Both the position numbers and the translations under genes were made by a program. Shown here in pieces: positions 42,120 through 48,527 of a stretch of 48,527 nucleotides of DNA; the stretch's first letter is position 1, and every line of letters begins with the position of its first letter. Source of the stretch: an uncultured Clostridia bacterium. Its GTDB lineage: Bacteria; Bacillota; Clostridia; Oscillospirales; Oscillospiraceae. The notes under the pieces were generated by a model, which saw only the letters and a list, made by a program, of their open reading frames with translations, was not told the origin of the DNA and did no database searches. The stretch covers positions 1 through 48,527 of the forward strand of contig CAMKFK010000007.1 in NCBI GenBank assembly GCA_946411835.1, given 5' to 3'.

Positions 42120-42748
42120 ACCGCTCGCTCCGCCGCCCCTATCCGCGCGTCCGGACGGGGACGGCGTTCTCCTGCGGGGGAAATCAGGGCTGGTTCCCGG
42201 ACGGGAATTTTCGGCGCTGCGGCTGCGGCGTCGTCGCCTGCGCGGACGCGCTCCTGTACCTGCAGGGGGTCGGCGAGCTGACGCGGGAGGCGTATTTCGC
42301 CCATGTCGCCGCGCTGCGGCGGGATTTTCCGCTCATCCCGCGCCGGGGCATCGACGGGCTGCGTCTCGCGCTGGGCATGAACCGCTGTCTGCGGCGCGCA
42401 GGGCTGCCGTACCGCGCGCGCTGGTGCACCTCCGGCGCGCGGTTCTGGGACAGGCTGGGCGCGATGCTCGCGGACGATCTGCCCGCCATCATCGCCGTCG
42501 GCCCGAACTTCCCGCGCCTCTGGGGACGGGAGGGGGTGACGCTCTACCGTCTCGCGGAGGGCGGCGGCTATGTCCCGGCGGAGCGCGTCCGCGCGCACTT
42601 CCTCACCGTCACGGGGCTGGACGGCGGCTGGCTCCGCGTCTCCACCTGGGGCACGGAACGGTACCTCCGCCGCGCGGACTACGACGGTTATATGCGCCGA
42701 CAGAGCGCCGCGTTGTTCACAAACCTGCTCCTGCTCCAAAAAATATAG
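42116..42748 (+). CDS. C39-like putative cysteine peptidase-fold protein
   Basis: A 210-residue protein without signal peptide. NFRRCGCGVVACADALLYLQ resembles the active-site cysteine helix of C39-like papain-fold peptidases, and AHFLTVTGLDGGWLRVSTWG fits the strand with the catalytic histidine. The match is by motif only; activity and substrate are unknown. Its ATG overlaps the PfkB stop (ATGA), so expression is coupled to the kinase, though the functional link is unclear. A hairpin begins in its stop codon. Confidence 0.65.
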   Translation: MNRSLRRPYPRVRTGTAFSCGGNQGWFPDGNFRRCGCGVVACADALLYLQGVGELTREAYFAHVAALRRDFPLIPRRGIDGLRLALGMNRCLRRAGLPYRARWCTSGARFWDRLGAMLADDLPAIIAVGPNFPRLWGREGVTLYRLAEGGGYVPAERVRAHFLTVTGLDGGWLRVSTWGTERYLRRADYDGYMRRQSAALFTNLLLLQKI

Positions 42749-42778
42749 CGGCACGTCACAAAACCTGTGACGTGCCGC
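42748..42778 (-). terminator. Terminator for the leftward SLH gene (possibly bidirectional)
   Basis: A 13-bp perfect stem GCGGCACGTCACA / TGTGACGTGCCGC with a 5-nt loop. On the minus strand it is followed by TATATTTTTT, as in an intrinsic terminator for the SLH/transglutaminase transcript; on the plus strand no T run follows. Confidence 0.75.
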
Positions 42779-42802
42779 AAATTGCAGCCAAGCCCTGCAA
42801 AA

Positions 42803-42824
42803 TTTCGCGCCCGCAGGCGCGAAA
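42803..42824. repeat. Dispersed palindrome TTTCGCGCC/GGCGCGAAA, copy 1
   Basis: A 9-bp inverted repeat with loop CGCA (42803-42824), identical to the one at 47640-47661, in both places next to a CCCTGC or GCAGGG hexamer. Confidence 0.8.
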
Positions 42825-42846
42825 CCCTGCGGGTTGACGTTCTTCT

Positions 42847-42877
42847 CGTCGGCAAACGCGAAGCGTTTGCCGACGAA
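42847..42877. repeat. Dispersed palindrome (TCGTCGGCAAA family), copy 3
   Basis: TCGTCGGCAAACGC (42847-42860), loop GAA, and its complement (42864-42877). It differs from the other copies at one pair in the stem with the partner base changed to match, so pairing is kept. It ends 1 nt before the stop codon of the SLH gene. Confidence 0.85.
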
Positions 42878-42878
42878 A

Positions 42879-44312
42879 TTACCACGGGTGATACGCATAC
42901 GATTGCTCGGGCGTCATGGCAAAGTACGCCATGTTCGTGCGCCCGGACTGATCCGCCCACGTGACGTCGATGTGGTACGCCGTGCCGTCGAGGGTTGCCG
43001 CCGTCCAGATATGGGACTCGTTGTGGACGGCGCGGCAGTCAATCCCCTCCAGCTTCAAAAAGAGATTATACGCGCCGACATAGCCGTCGCAGACCGCCTT
43101 GCCGTCCGCGAGCGCGCCGTAGGCGATGTGGCTGAGCGACACGTCGTTCACGCCGACGCCGTAGTCGTAGGCGCAGTGGTCGCACAGCCAGAGGAAATAG
43201 ACCCGCGCAATCTCCAGCTGGCTCATGTCCTCGCTGAGCTGTCCCGTCTCCCACAGCTCGTCGTGCACGGCGACGGCGCGCGCCATCGTCTCCTCGCGGT
43301 ACCGGGTCAGCTCCTCGTCCGTGCAGCCCAGGGCGGAAAAGTCCACGGTGACGTGGCCCTTTTTGGAGTAGAGCGTGGCGTATGCGTGGTTGTACATCTG
43401 CTCGCAGTAGTTCTTCACGCAGTCGTTGAACCGGTTCGCGATGGTCTGCAAATCCGATTTGCCCAGCGCGGCGGGATAGTTCAGCGTGATGGAGCGCTCG
43501 CCGAGGGCGAGCATCCGGCGCACCAGCGCGTCAATGGCGTCGGCGTCGTCGTAGGCGGGGGCGGCGTCCACCTGCTCGGGCATGGGCACGAGATCGGTCA
43601 GCGTCGTGCCCACCGCCGACCAGCGCGGGAGCACGACCCAGTCCGGCGTCAGCCGCAGGGCGGGGTCGACAAGCCGCGTCACCACGGCGGCGACCTCCGC
43701 GCGCGTGGTGGGCTGTCCGGGCTGAAAGCTGCCGCTCGCGTCCGTGCCGGTCAGCAGACCCTGCCGGTACATCCACAGAATCTGCGGCTGGCAGGGCGTG
43801 TCCCCGTCCACGTCGCGGATGAAAGCGCCGGACTCCCAGGCGTCGGTGACCAGCCGGGCGTTGCGATTGTCAAAGCAGTCCTCCGGCAGCGTGGCGGCGA
43901 AGACCGCCGCCATCTGCGCGCGCGTCGCCCGCGCGTTGAGCTCGGGCGCCAGGCGCTCGTCAAACGCGCCCTGAGCGCGCAGATAGGCGACGTACGGCGC
44001 GACCGACCACGGCGTCGTGTCGGCGACGGCGTCCCCCAGGCGCGCGGCGCGGATGCGGGCGGACAGCGTCGCCAGCTCCGCCACCGTGATGGGCGCGTCG
44101 GGGGCGAAGCTGCGCGCGCCGCGTCCGGTGAACAGGCCGTACTCAAAACCGGCGACGACGGAGGGGTAGTACCAGCTGTCGACGGGCACGTCGTCAAAAC
44201 GGCCGTCGTAGCGCTGCGTGGGCGCAAGCAGCGCGTCCCCGACCGCCCGCGCCGAGGCGGACAGCAGCAGCGCCAGCAGCAGCAGCGAGAGAATGCGGCG
44301 AACGGTTTTCAT
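42879..44312 (-). CDS. SLH-domain surface protein with transglutaminase-like domain
   Basis: A 477-residue secreted protein. It starts with a signal peptide (MKTVRRILSLLLLALLLSAS), then three SLH-type repeats (FDDVPVDSWYYPSVVAGFEY; RATRAQMAAVFAATLP; QPGQPTTRAEVAAVVTRL) that hold proteins on wall polysaccharide, and ends with a transglutaminase-like domain with Cys in DGKAVCDGYVGAYNLFL, His in NESHIWTAATLDGTAYH and Asp in IDVTWAD. The start at 44312 lies just before the signal peptide but has no ribosome binding site. AAAGGAG precedes another in-frame ATG at 44477, which would add 55 residues before the signal peptide; codon use there looks noncoding. Confidence 0.85.
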   Translation of the reverse strand: MKTVRRILSLLLLALLLSASARAVGDALLAPTQRYDGRFDDVPVDSWYYPSVVAGFEYGLFTGRGARSFAPDAPITVAELATLSARIRAARLGDAVADTTPWSVAPYVAYLRAQGAFDERLAPELNARATRAQMAAVFAATLPEDCFDNRNARLVTDAWESGAFIRDVDGDTPCQPQILWMYRQGLLTGTDASGSFQPGQPTTRAEVAAVVTRLVDPALRLTPDWVVLPRWSAVGTTLTDLVPMPEQVDAAPAYDDADAIDALVRRMLALGERSITLNYPAALGKSDLQTIANRFNDCVKNYCEQMYNHAYATLYSKKGHVTVDFSALGCTDEELTRYREETMARAVAVHDELWETGQLSEDMSQLEIARVYFLWLCDHCAYDYGVGVNDVSLSHIAYGALADGKAVCDGYVGAYNLFLKLEGIDCRAVHNESHIWTAATLDGTAYHIDVTWADQSGRTNMAYFAMTPEQSYAYHPW

Positions 44313-44488
44313 ACGGAAGCGCAGAAGCGATCCCCGCGCGCGTCTTGACGGCGGATTTTCCGCCGCTCTGCGTTGCGAAAACCTTGAAATACACAAAGTA
44401 TTCCTGCGGCTTTCGCCCTTGATCGGCGGTAAATCCGCTCGCCAAGCCAAACACGTTGATTGCTTCAGCGCTTCCATAGGTGCTCCTT

Positions 44489-45448
44489 TCAAGGGACAAG
44501 AATGTCCGTTTCGTCCATAGTGATGGGTTGGTCGTAGGGGTTCAGCGCCTCGTTGACCAGCGCGAGCGTCGCCTCCGGGTCGAGAATGTAGACGCTCTCG
44601 CGGCGATAGTAGCCCGCGCCGTCGCCGGGCAGGGTGTGGAAGCGGATGTTCTCCCGGTCGAGGGCCAGCGCCTGCCCCGCCAGCCAGACGAGGTTGCCAA
44701 GGCTCAGATCGGTCGTGACGTACCGGGAAAAGACCTGCGCCAGCGCGCTCGCGTTTTCGATGCGCGCCGCCCGCTCCAGCACCGCGCGCAAAAACGCCTG
44801 CTGCGTCGCGATGCGCCCGATGTCCGCGTCAGGATAGCCGGAGCCGTCGTTGTTTTTGCGCCAGCGCACGAGCTCCATCGCCCGCTGCCCGTCGAGGTGC
44901 TGCGGGCCCTTCGTGAAGTGGATGTGCAGCTCCTGCGCGGGATCGTCGTAGTCCATGTCGCGCGGCACGTCGAAGTCCACGCCGCCGATGCGGTCGATCA
45001 GCGCGACAAAGCCGTCGAGCGCAACGGTGACGCAGAAGTCCACCGGGACGCCCAGCAGATTCTCCACGTCGCCGCGCAGGCGCTCCGTGCCGCCGGAGGC
45101 GTAGGCGAAGTTGAGCTTGTTGCTCGCGCGCTCCGTGTGCAGCAGCGTGTCGCGCGGGAGGCTGACGAGGTCGATGCGCCCGCCGGGCGCGTCAAAGCGG
45201 GCGAGCAGGTTGACGTCGCTGCCGCCGCGCGCGTCGTCCACGCCGGAGAGCAGGATCGTGTAGCAGTAAGGGAGGCGCCGGCGCGCGGGCGCGGCTGCGG
45301 GCGCGTCCTCCGGCTCCGCCGCCGTCTGCACAGCGCGGACCTGCCGCTGCGCCGATTGCTCCGCCTCCCGCCGCGCGCCGCAGCCCGCCGCCGCGAGGCA
45401 GAGCAGCGCCAACACCATAATTATACGCCGTTTTGCTCCGTTCGACAA
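44489..45448 (-). CDS. LytR-CpsA-Psr (LCP) family lipoprotein
   Basis: An LCP family protein of about 319 residues, which attaches glycopolymers to peptidoglycan outside the membrane. The N-terminus has basic residues (GAKRR), a hydrophobic run and the lipobox LAAAGC. The LCP core shows ILLSGVDDARGGSDVNLLAR, VSLPRDTLL, NFAYASGGTERL and the arginine pair in MELVRWRKNN. The start is uncertain: TTG at 45448 keeps the positive n-region and lies 4 nt from the spoIIID stop; ATG at 45418 would remove it. This protein could anchor the polymer made by the 13339-35116 operon, but that is only an inference. Confidence 0.87.
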   Translation of the reverse strand: MSNGAKRRIIMVLALLCLAAAGCGARREAEQSAQRQVRAVQTAAEPEDAPAAAPARRRLPYCYTILLSGVDDARGGSDVNLLARFDAPGGRIDLVSLPRDTLLHTERASNKLNFAYASGGTERLRGDVENLLGVPVDFCVTVALDGFVALIDRIGGVDFDVPRDMDYDDPAQELHIHFTKGPQHLDGQRAMELVRWRKNNDGSGYPDADIGRIATQQAFLRAVLERAARIENASALAQVFSRYVTTDLSLGNLVWLAGQALALDRENIRFHTLPGDGAGYYRRESVYILDPEATLALVNEALNPYDQPITMDETDILVP

Positions 45449-45452
45449 GTCC

Positions 45453-45701
45453 CTACACGCCCCTTGTTTTTTTTCTCGTCGCAATGCCGCCGCGAATGTG
45501 GCGTTCCGCCTTGTTTTCGTCCAGCACCGCCTTGACCTGCCGGTACAGCACCGGATTGTATCCGGGCAGCCGGTCCTGCAAGTCCTTGTGCACGGTGCTC
45601 TTGCTCACGCCGAACTGCTTTGCGGCGGCGCGCACGGTCGCGCGGTTTTCTATGATGTAGTCGGCGAGCGCGCAGGCGCGCTCCTCGATGTTGCCCTTCA
45701 T
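45453..45701 (-). CDS. spoIIID: Sporulation transcriptional regulator SpoIIID
   Basis: An 82-residue helix-turn-helix regulator that controls mother-cell genes during sporulation. It begins MKGNIEERACALADYIIENR, and RAAAKQFGVSKSTVHKDLQD is the recognition helix region, both almost diagnostic for SpoIIID. GGGAG lies 8 nt before the ATG. The LCP lipoprotein gene follows within 4 nt, so an LCP protein may be co-expressed in the mother cell. A sigma-E-like -10 box is present upstream. Confidence 0.95.
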   Translation of the reverse strand: MKGNIEERACALADYIIENRATVRAAAKQFGVSKSTVHKDLQDRLPGYNPVLYRQVKAVLDENKAERHIRGGIATRKKTRGV

Positions 45702-45750
45702 GGCCTCACTCCCGGTTTTCAAGGTGGTACAGGATATGAGCGTCGCGTCC

Positions 45751-45758
45751 ATTGTATG
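45751..45758 (-). promoter_or_regulatory. Sigma-E-like -10 box of spoIIID
   Basis: Minus-strand CATACAAT matches the known sigma-E -10 consensus CATACAMT and lies 50 nt before the spoIIID ATG. The -35 is less clear: GTCAATGA is 16 nt upstream, slightly too far. In Bacillus spoIIID is also a sigma-E gene. Confidence 0.6.
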
Positions 45759-45883
45759 CGAAAGACAAAATTCATCATTGACGAACGGAGAAATCTGTCG
45801 TAAGATGACAAATGCGGGGGCGCCGGTCCCATCCGCGCCGCCGCAGGGAGACGCCCCAATATGAATGACGGGAGGCTGTGAAT

Positions 45884-46267
45884 ATGGGAAAATATGTCAT
45901 CAAGGATGCCAAAAGCGGCGTGAAGTTCGATCTCAAGGCCACCAACGGCGAGGTCATTCTCACCAGCCAGGTCTACAGCTCGGCGCGCACCTGTGAGGGC
46001 GGCATCGCCAGCGTTGCCGAGAACGCGCCCGTCGCCGCGCTGGAGGACCAGACCGAGGAGGGCTTTGAGACGCAGAAGTGCCCCAAGTTTGAGGTCTACG
46101 CCGACAAGGCGGGCGAGTTCCGCTTCCGCCTCAAGGCGAAGAACGGGCAGATCATCGGCGTGAGCGAGAGCTACCAGAAGAAAGCGAGCTGCCTCAGCGG
46201 CGTCGAATCCGTCCGCAAGAACGCCGCCTCCGCGACCGAGGACGCCCGGGAGCAGCCGACAGAGTAA
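45884..46267 (+). CDS. YegP family (DUF1508) protein
   Basis: A 127-residue protein built from two DUF1508 repeats: YVIKDAKSGVKFDLKATNGE with SQVYSSARTCEGGIASV, then FEVYADKAGEFRFRLKAKNG with SESYQKKASCLSGVESV. The fold is known from YegP structures but the function is not. GGAGG 9 nt before the ATG sets the start. A terminator follows the stop codon, so this is a single-gene unit. Confidence 0.9.
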   Translation: MGKYVIKDAKSGVKFDLKATNGEVILTSQVYSSARTCEGGIASVAENAPVAALEDQTEEGFETQKCPKFEVYADKAGEFRFRLKAKNGQIIGVSESYQKKASCLSGVESVRKNAASATEDAREQPTE

Positions 46268-46275
46268 CGCCCGAG

Positions 46276-46303
46276 AAGCCCCGCCGCAGCGGCGGGGCTT
46301 TCT
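46276..46303 (+). terminator. Rho-independent terminator after yegP
   Basis: A 10-bp stem AAGCCCCGCC / GGCGGGGCTT with a 5-nt loop, followed by TCT, 8 nt after the stop codon. Confidence 0.82.
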
Positions 46304-46391
46304 GCCGCCCGAACGCGGAAAGAAAGAGTTGCAAATCCGTCCGGAATGGGCTATATTGGGAAAAGACTATGAACACGTGGAGGCATACGAT

Positions 46392-47315
46392 ATGAAAACC
46401 ACTCTGGTCATCATGGCGGCGGGCATGGGCTCGCGTTACGGCGGCAGCAAGCAGGTGGACGGGCTGGGCCCCAACAACGAGATCCTGATGGAGTACTCCA
46501 TCTACGACGCGATCCGCGCCGGCTTCAACAAGGTCGTGTTTATTATCAAGCCCGACATGAAGGCGCTGATGGAGGACATCTGCGGGCGCCGCGTCGCGGC
46601 GATGAAGGCGAAGGACGGCTCGACCGTCGAGGTTGCCTACGCCTTTCAGGATTTCTCCAGCGTCCCGGCATGGTACCGCATCCCGGCGGAGCGCGTCAAG
46701 CCCTTCGGCACGGCGCACGCGGTGCTCTGCGCGCGCGACGTGGTGCACGAGCCCTTCGCCGTCATCAATGCCGACGATTACTACGGAACGGACGCCTTCT
46801 CCGTGATTTACGACGAGCTGTGCCGCCTGCCCGCCGAGGGCGCGGGCACGATGGTCGGCTACCGCGTGGACAAAACCGTCAGCGCCAACGGCACGGTGAC
46901 GCGCGGCGTCTGCGAGACCGAGAACGGCCGGCTGACGAAGATCGTCGAGACCTTCAAGATCAAGCTCTATCCCAACGGCGACATCCGCGACGTCGAAAAC
47001 GGAGAGGACAGTCCGCTCATCCCGCCGGAGACGCCGGTATCCATGAACTTCTGGGGCTTCACGCCGTGGATTTTCGAGAAGCTGGAGGCGTACTTCGACA
47101 GCTTTCTCAAAAACCTCCCGGCGGAGAACATCAAGGGCGAGTGCCTGCTCCCCTCTCTGGTGGGCGAGCTGATCGACCGGGGCGAGATGACCGTCTCCGT
47201 GCTCCGCTCCGGCGCGCGCTGGTTCGGCGTGACCTACAAGGAGGACAAGCCCGCCGTGCAGGAGGAGCTGAGGCGGCTGCACGACGCCGGGGTCTATCCG
47301 AACCTCCACGCATAA
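46392..47315 (+). CDS. Sugar-phosphate nucleotidyltransferase family protein
   Basis: A 307-residue enzyme with the nucleotidyltransferase start TLVIMAAGMGSRYGGSKQVD, the metal-binding AVINADDYYGTDAF and a central SMNFWGFTPWIFEKLE. It likely makes an NDP-sugar from a sugar phosphate and NTP; which sugar cannot be told. It might feed polysaccharide synthesis but is far from that operon. GGAGG 8 nt before the ATG at 46392 fixes the start. Confidence 0.88.
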   Translation: MKTTLVIMAAGMGSRYGGSKQVDGLGPNNEILMEYSIYDAIRAGFNKVVFIIKPDMKALMEDICGRRVAAMKAKDGSTVEVAYAFQDFSSVPAWYRIPAERVKPFGTAHAVLCARDVVHEPFAVINADDYYGTDAFSVIYDELCRLPAEGAGTMVGYRVDKTVSANGTVTRGVCETENGRLTKIVETFKIKLYPNGDIRDVENGEDSPLIPPETPVSMNFWGFTPWIFEKLEAYFDSFLKNLPAENIKGECLLPSLVGELIDRGEMTVSVLRSGARWFGVTYKEDKPAVQEELRRLHDAGVYPNLHA

Positions 47316-47359
47316 AAAGAACGAAAATCGGGCAAAACGAACACCGGGAGGTAATCGCT

Positions 47360-47575
47360 TTGCCCGATCGTTTTAACGACGGCAAGCCGACGGACGAGAC
47401 GCCGATGATGAACCCGTTCTTCGGCCAGCCGGACAGCACGTTTGATCTCATCAACAAGTACGGCACCTACAACATCCAGCCCACCAACGAGCAGGAGAAC
47501 CCCTTCCCCGCCATCGCGCAGGGCATGCCCAAGGCGTGGCGGGAGAAGGAGGTGACAAAGGACGAGCTTTCCTGA
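47360..47575 (+). CDS. Hypothetical small protein with TTG start, 71 residues
   Basis: A 71-residue protein beginning MPDRFNDGKPTDETPMMNPF with the middle segment LINKYGTYNIQPTNEQENPF, rich in Asn, Pro and Glu, without membrane helix or signal peptide. The start codon is TTG, with an excellent GGGAGG 8 nt upstream. It follows the nucleotidyltransferase by 44 nt. Function unknown; the ribosome binding site and composition are the evidence that it is real. Confidence 0.72.
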   Translation: MPDRFNDGKPTDETPMMNPFFGQPDSTFDLINKYGTYNIQPTNEQENPFPAIAQGMPKAWREKEVTKDELS

Positions 47576-47581
47576 AAAAAA

Positions 47582-47611
47582 CAGCTCTGCCCGCACACAC
47601 GGGCAGAGCTG
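47582..47611 (-). terminator. Terminator hairpin, probably for leftward argS transcription
   Basis: A 12-bp stem CAGCTCTGCCCG / CGGGCAGAGCTG with a 6-nt loop. The plus strand has AAAAAAA just before the stem, so on the minus strand a T run follows it. Confidence 0.75.
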
Positions 47612-47639
47612 CTTAGACCGTAGACAAAGCCCCGCAGGG

Positions 47640-47849
47640 TTTCGCGCCCGCAGGCGCGAAATGAACCTGATGATCCCTTTTTCTGACGACATACGCGTCA
47701 GAAAAACACCTTGCGCGGAGCGTTCGTGCGCTTTGTCCGCGAACGCGGACAAAGCGTGCGAGAAGCGGAGCGAAACCCCCTCAAAAAAGCGGCAAAGCCG
47801 CTTTTTTGACGCTCTTCTCGTCGGCAAAGGCGAGCGCCTTTGCCGACGA
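47640..47849. repeat. Composite block of five dispersed palindromes
   Basis: Five perfect inverted repeats follow one another: TTTCGCGCC (47640-47661), TTTTTCTGACG (47678-47706), CGCTTTGTCCGCG (47729-47756), TCAAAAAAGCGGC (47781-47809) and TCGTCGGCAAAGGCG (47818-47849). Most have copies in other intergenic gaps of this window. No open frame with a ribosome binding site is present between 47576 and 47853. Confidence 0.8.
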
Positions 47850-47853
47850 TTGT

Positions 47854-48527
47854 TTACATTTTCTCCGGCGCGGTGACGCCGAGGATGCCGAGGCCGTTGC
47901 GCAGCACCTGGCGCGCGGCGGCGGCGAGGGCGAGGCGCGCGTACGCGACGTCCTCCCGCTCGCCCTTGATGCGGCAGGCGTTGTAGAAGCGGTGGAACGC
48001 GCCCGCGAGCGACACCAGATAGCGGTTGATGTAGCTGGGGTCATAGTCCCGCGCCGCCATCCTGAGCTCCTCCGGAAAGGCGGCGAGCGCCTTGACGAGC
48101 TCGCGCTCCTGTTCGAGCGTCAGCAGCGAGAGGTCGGCGTCGGCGCGCGGCGTCATGCCCTCCTCCTCCAGCATCCGCAGCAGGCTGCAAATGCGCGCGT
48201 GGGCGTACTGGACGTAGTAGACGGGGTTCTCGCTGTCCTCGCGCACGGCGAGGCCGAGGTCGAACTCCATCTGCGTGTCCGGCTTGGTGTTGAAGAACCA
48301 GCGGCAGGCGTCCACGGGGATTTCGTCGAGCAGGTCGCTGAGCGAGATCGCCTTGCCCGTGCGCTTCGACATGCGCACCGCCTCGCCGTCGCGCACCAGC
48401 TTGACCAGCTGCATCAGCACGACGTCCAGCCGCGCCGTGCCGTCCAGCCCCAGCGCGTCCAGCGCGCCCTTGAGCCGGGCGACGTGGCCGTGGTGGTCGG
48501 CGCCCCAGATGTTGATGACCTTGTCAA
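47854..48527 (-). CDS. argS: Arginyl-tRNA synthetase, C-terminal part
   Basis: The 3' part of argS, cut by the right window edge; about 224 residues are visible. The segment VINIWGADHHGHVARLKGAL and the class I signature region AVRMSKRTGKAISLSDLLDE identify it, followed by the WFFNTKPDTQMEFDL stretch and the helical DALR anticodon-binding domain that ends GILGVTAPEKM. The enzyme charges tRNA-Arg. It ends 4 nt from a dispersed palindrome. Confidence 0.95.
   Translation of the reverse strand, partial: DKVINIWGADHHGHVARLKGALDALGLDGTARLDVVLMQLVKLVRDGEAVRMSKRTGKAISLSDLLDEIPVDACRWFFNTKPDTQMEFDLGLAVREDSENPVYYVQYAHARICSLLRMLEEEGMTPRADADLSLLTLEQERELVKALAAFPEELRMAARDYDPSYINRYLVSLAGAFHRFYNACRIKGEREDVAYARLALAAAARQVLRNGLGILGVTAPEKM

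Noticed and set aside
45420-45446. TTGTCG-17-TATAAT as promoter of the LCP gene
   Set aside because: It would start transcription inside the coding region just after the ATG at 45418; the bases are better explained as coding sequence behind the TTG start.

Overview
The window looks like a chromosomal segment of a GC-rich, spore-forming Gram-positive Clostridia (Oscillospiraceae-like). The reasons are a spoIIID gene with a sigma-E-like -10 box, an LCP-family lipoprotein, an SLH-domain cell-surface protein, sigma-A-type promoters with strong AGGAGG ribosome binding sites, and strong G/C preference at third codon positions. Species cannot be assigned from sequence alone.

Left part (1-8560): a complete type I-C CRISPR-Cas locus read leftward. 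Order in the direction of transcription is cas3 (split by an in-frame TAG into HD and helicase ORFs), cas5c, cas8c (with an internal, SD-led cas11c start), cas7c, cas4, cas1, cas2, then an array of at least six 32-nt repeats that runs off the left edge. Two good promoters are visible, one before cas3 and one before cas5c. A tRNA-Val(GAC) with its own promoter bounds the locus. To its right lie a DUF1846 protein and the transcription accessory protein Tex (8632-12286), then a 424-nt gap holding a MITE-like element and dispersed palindromes, and a DEDDh exonuclease gene that seems to be leaderless.

Centre (13339-35116): one 22-kb leftward gene train of 18 closely spaced genes that builds and exports a cell-surface polysaccharide. 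Glycan functions are an initiating phosphoglycosyl transferase fused to an aminotransferase, a separate DegT aminotransferase, an epimerase, a GT4 glycosyltransferase, a Wzy-like polymerase, a Wzx-like flippase and a pyruvyl transferase. Mixed with these are seven predicted ligases of the amide-forming ATP-grasp or Mur type (Ddl, MurF-like, TupA-like, ATPgrasp_ST, a tandem ATP-grasp pair and a CPSase-like ATP-grasp), a carboxyethyl-ornithine synthase-like opine dehydrogenase, a FemAB/GNAT-type transferase, a GNAT acetyltransferase and a CapA-like protein. Together they suggest a glycan decorated with amino acids, D-Ala-D-Ala or opines, similar in idea to teichuronopeptide; this is the most interesting system in the window. 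An AT-rich MITE-like element sits upstream of this operon.

Right part (35580-48527): mostly housekeeping genes on the plus strand: mgtE, an M29 aminopeptidase, a YhfC-like membrane protein, a secreted tyrosine-phosphatase/LysM fusion, a PfkB kinase coupled to a C39-like protein, a YegP protein and a sugar nucleotidyltransferase. On the minus strand are spoIIID-LCP-SLH/transglutaminase and the 3' part of argS. Modular palindromic repeats recur in several intergenic gaps and form a cluster of six hairpins before argS.
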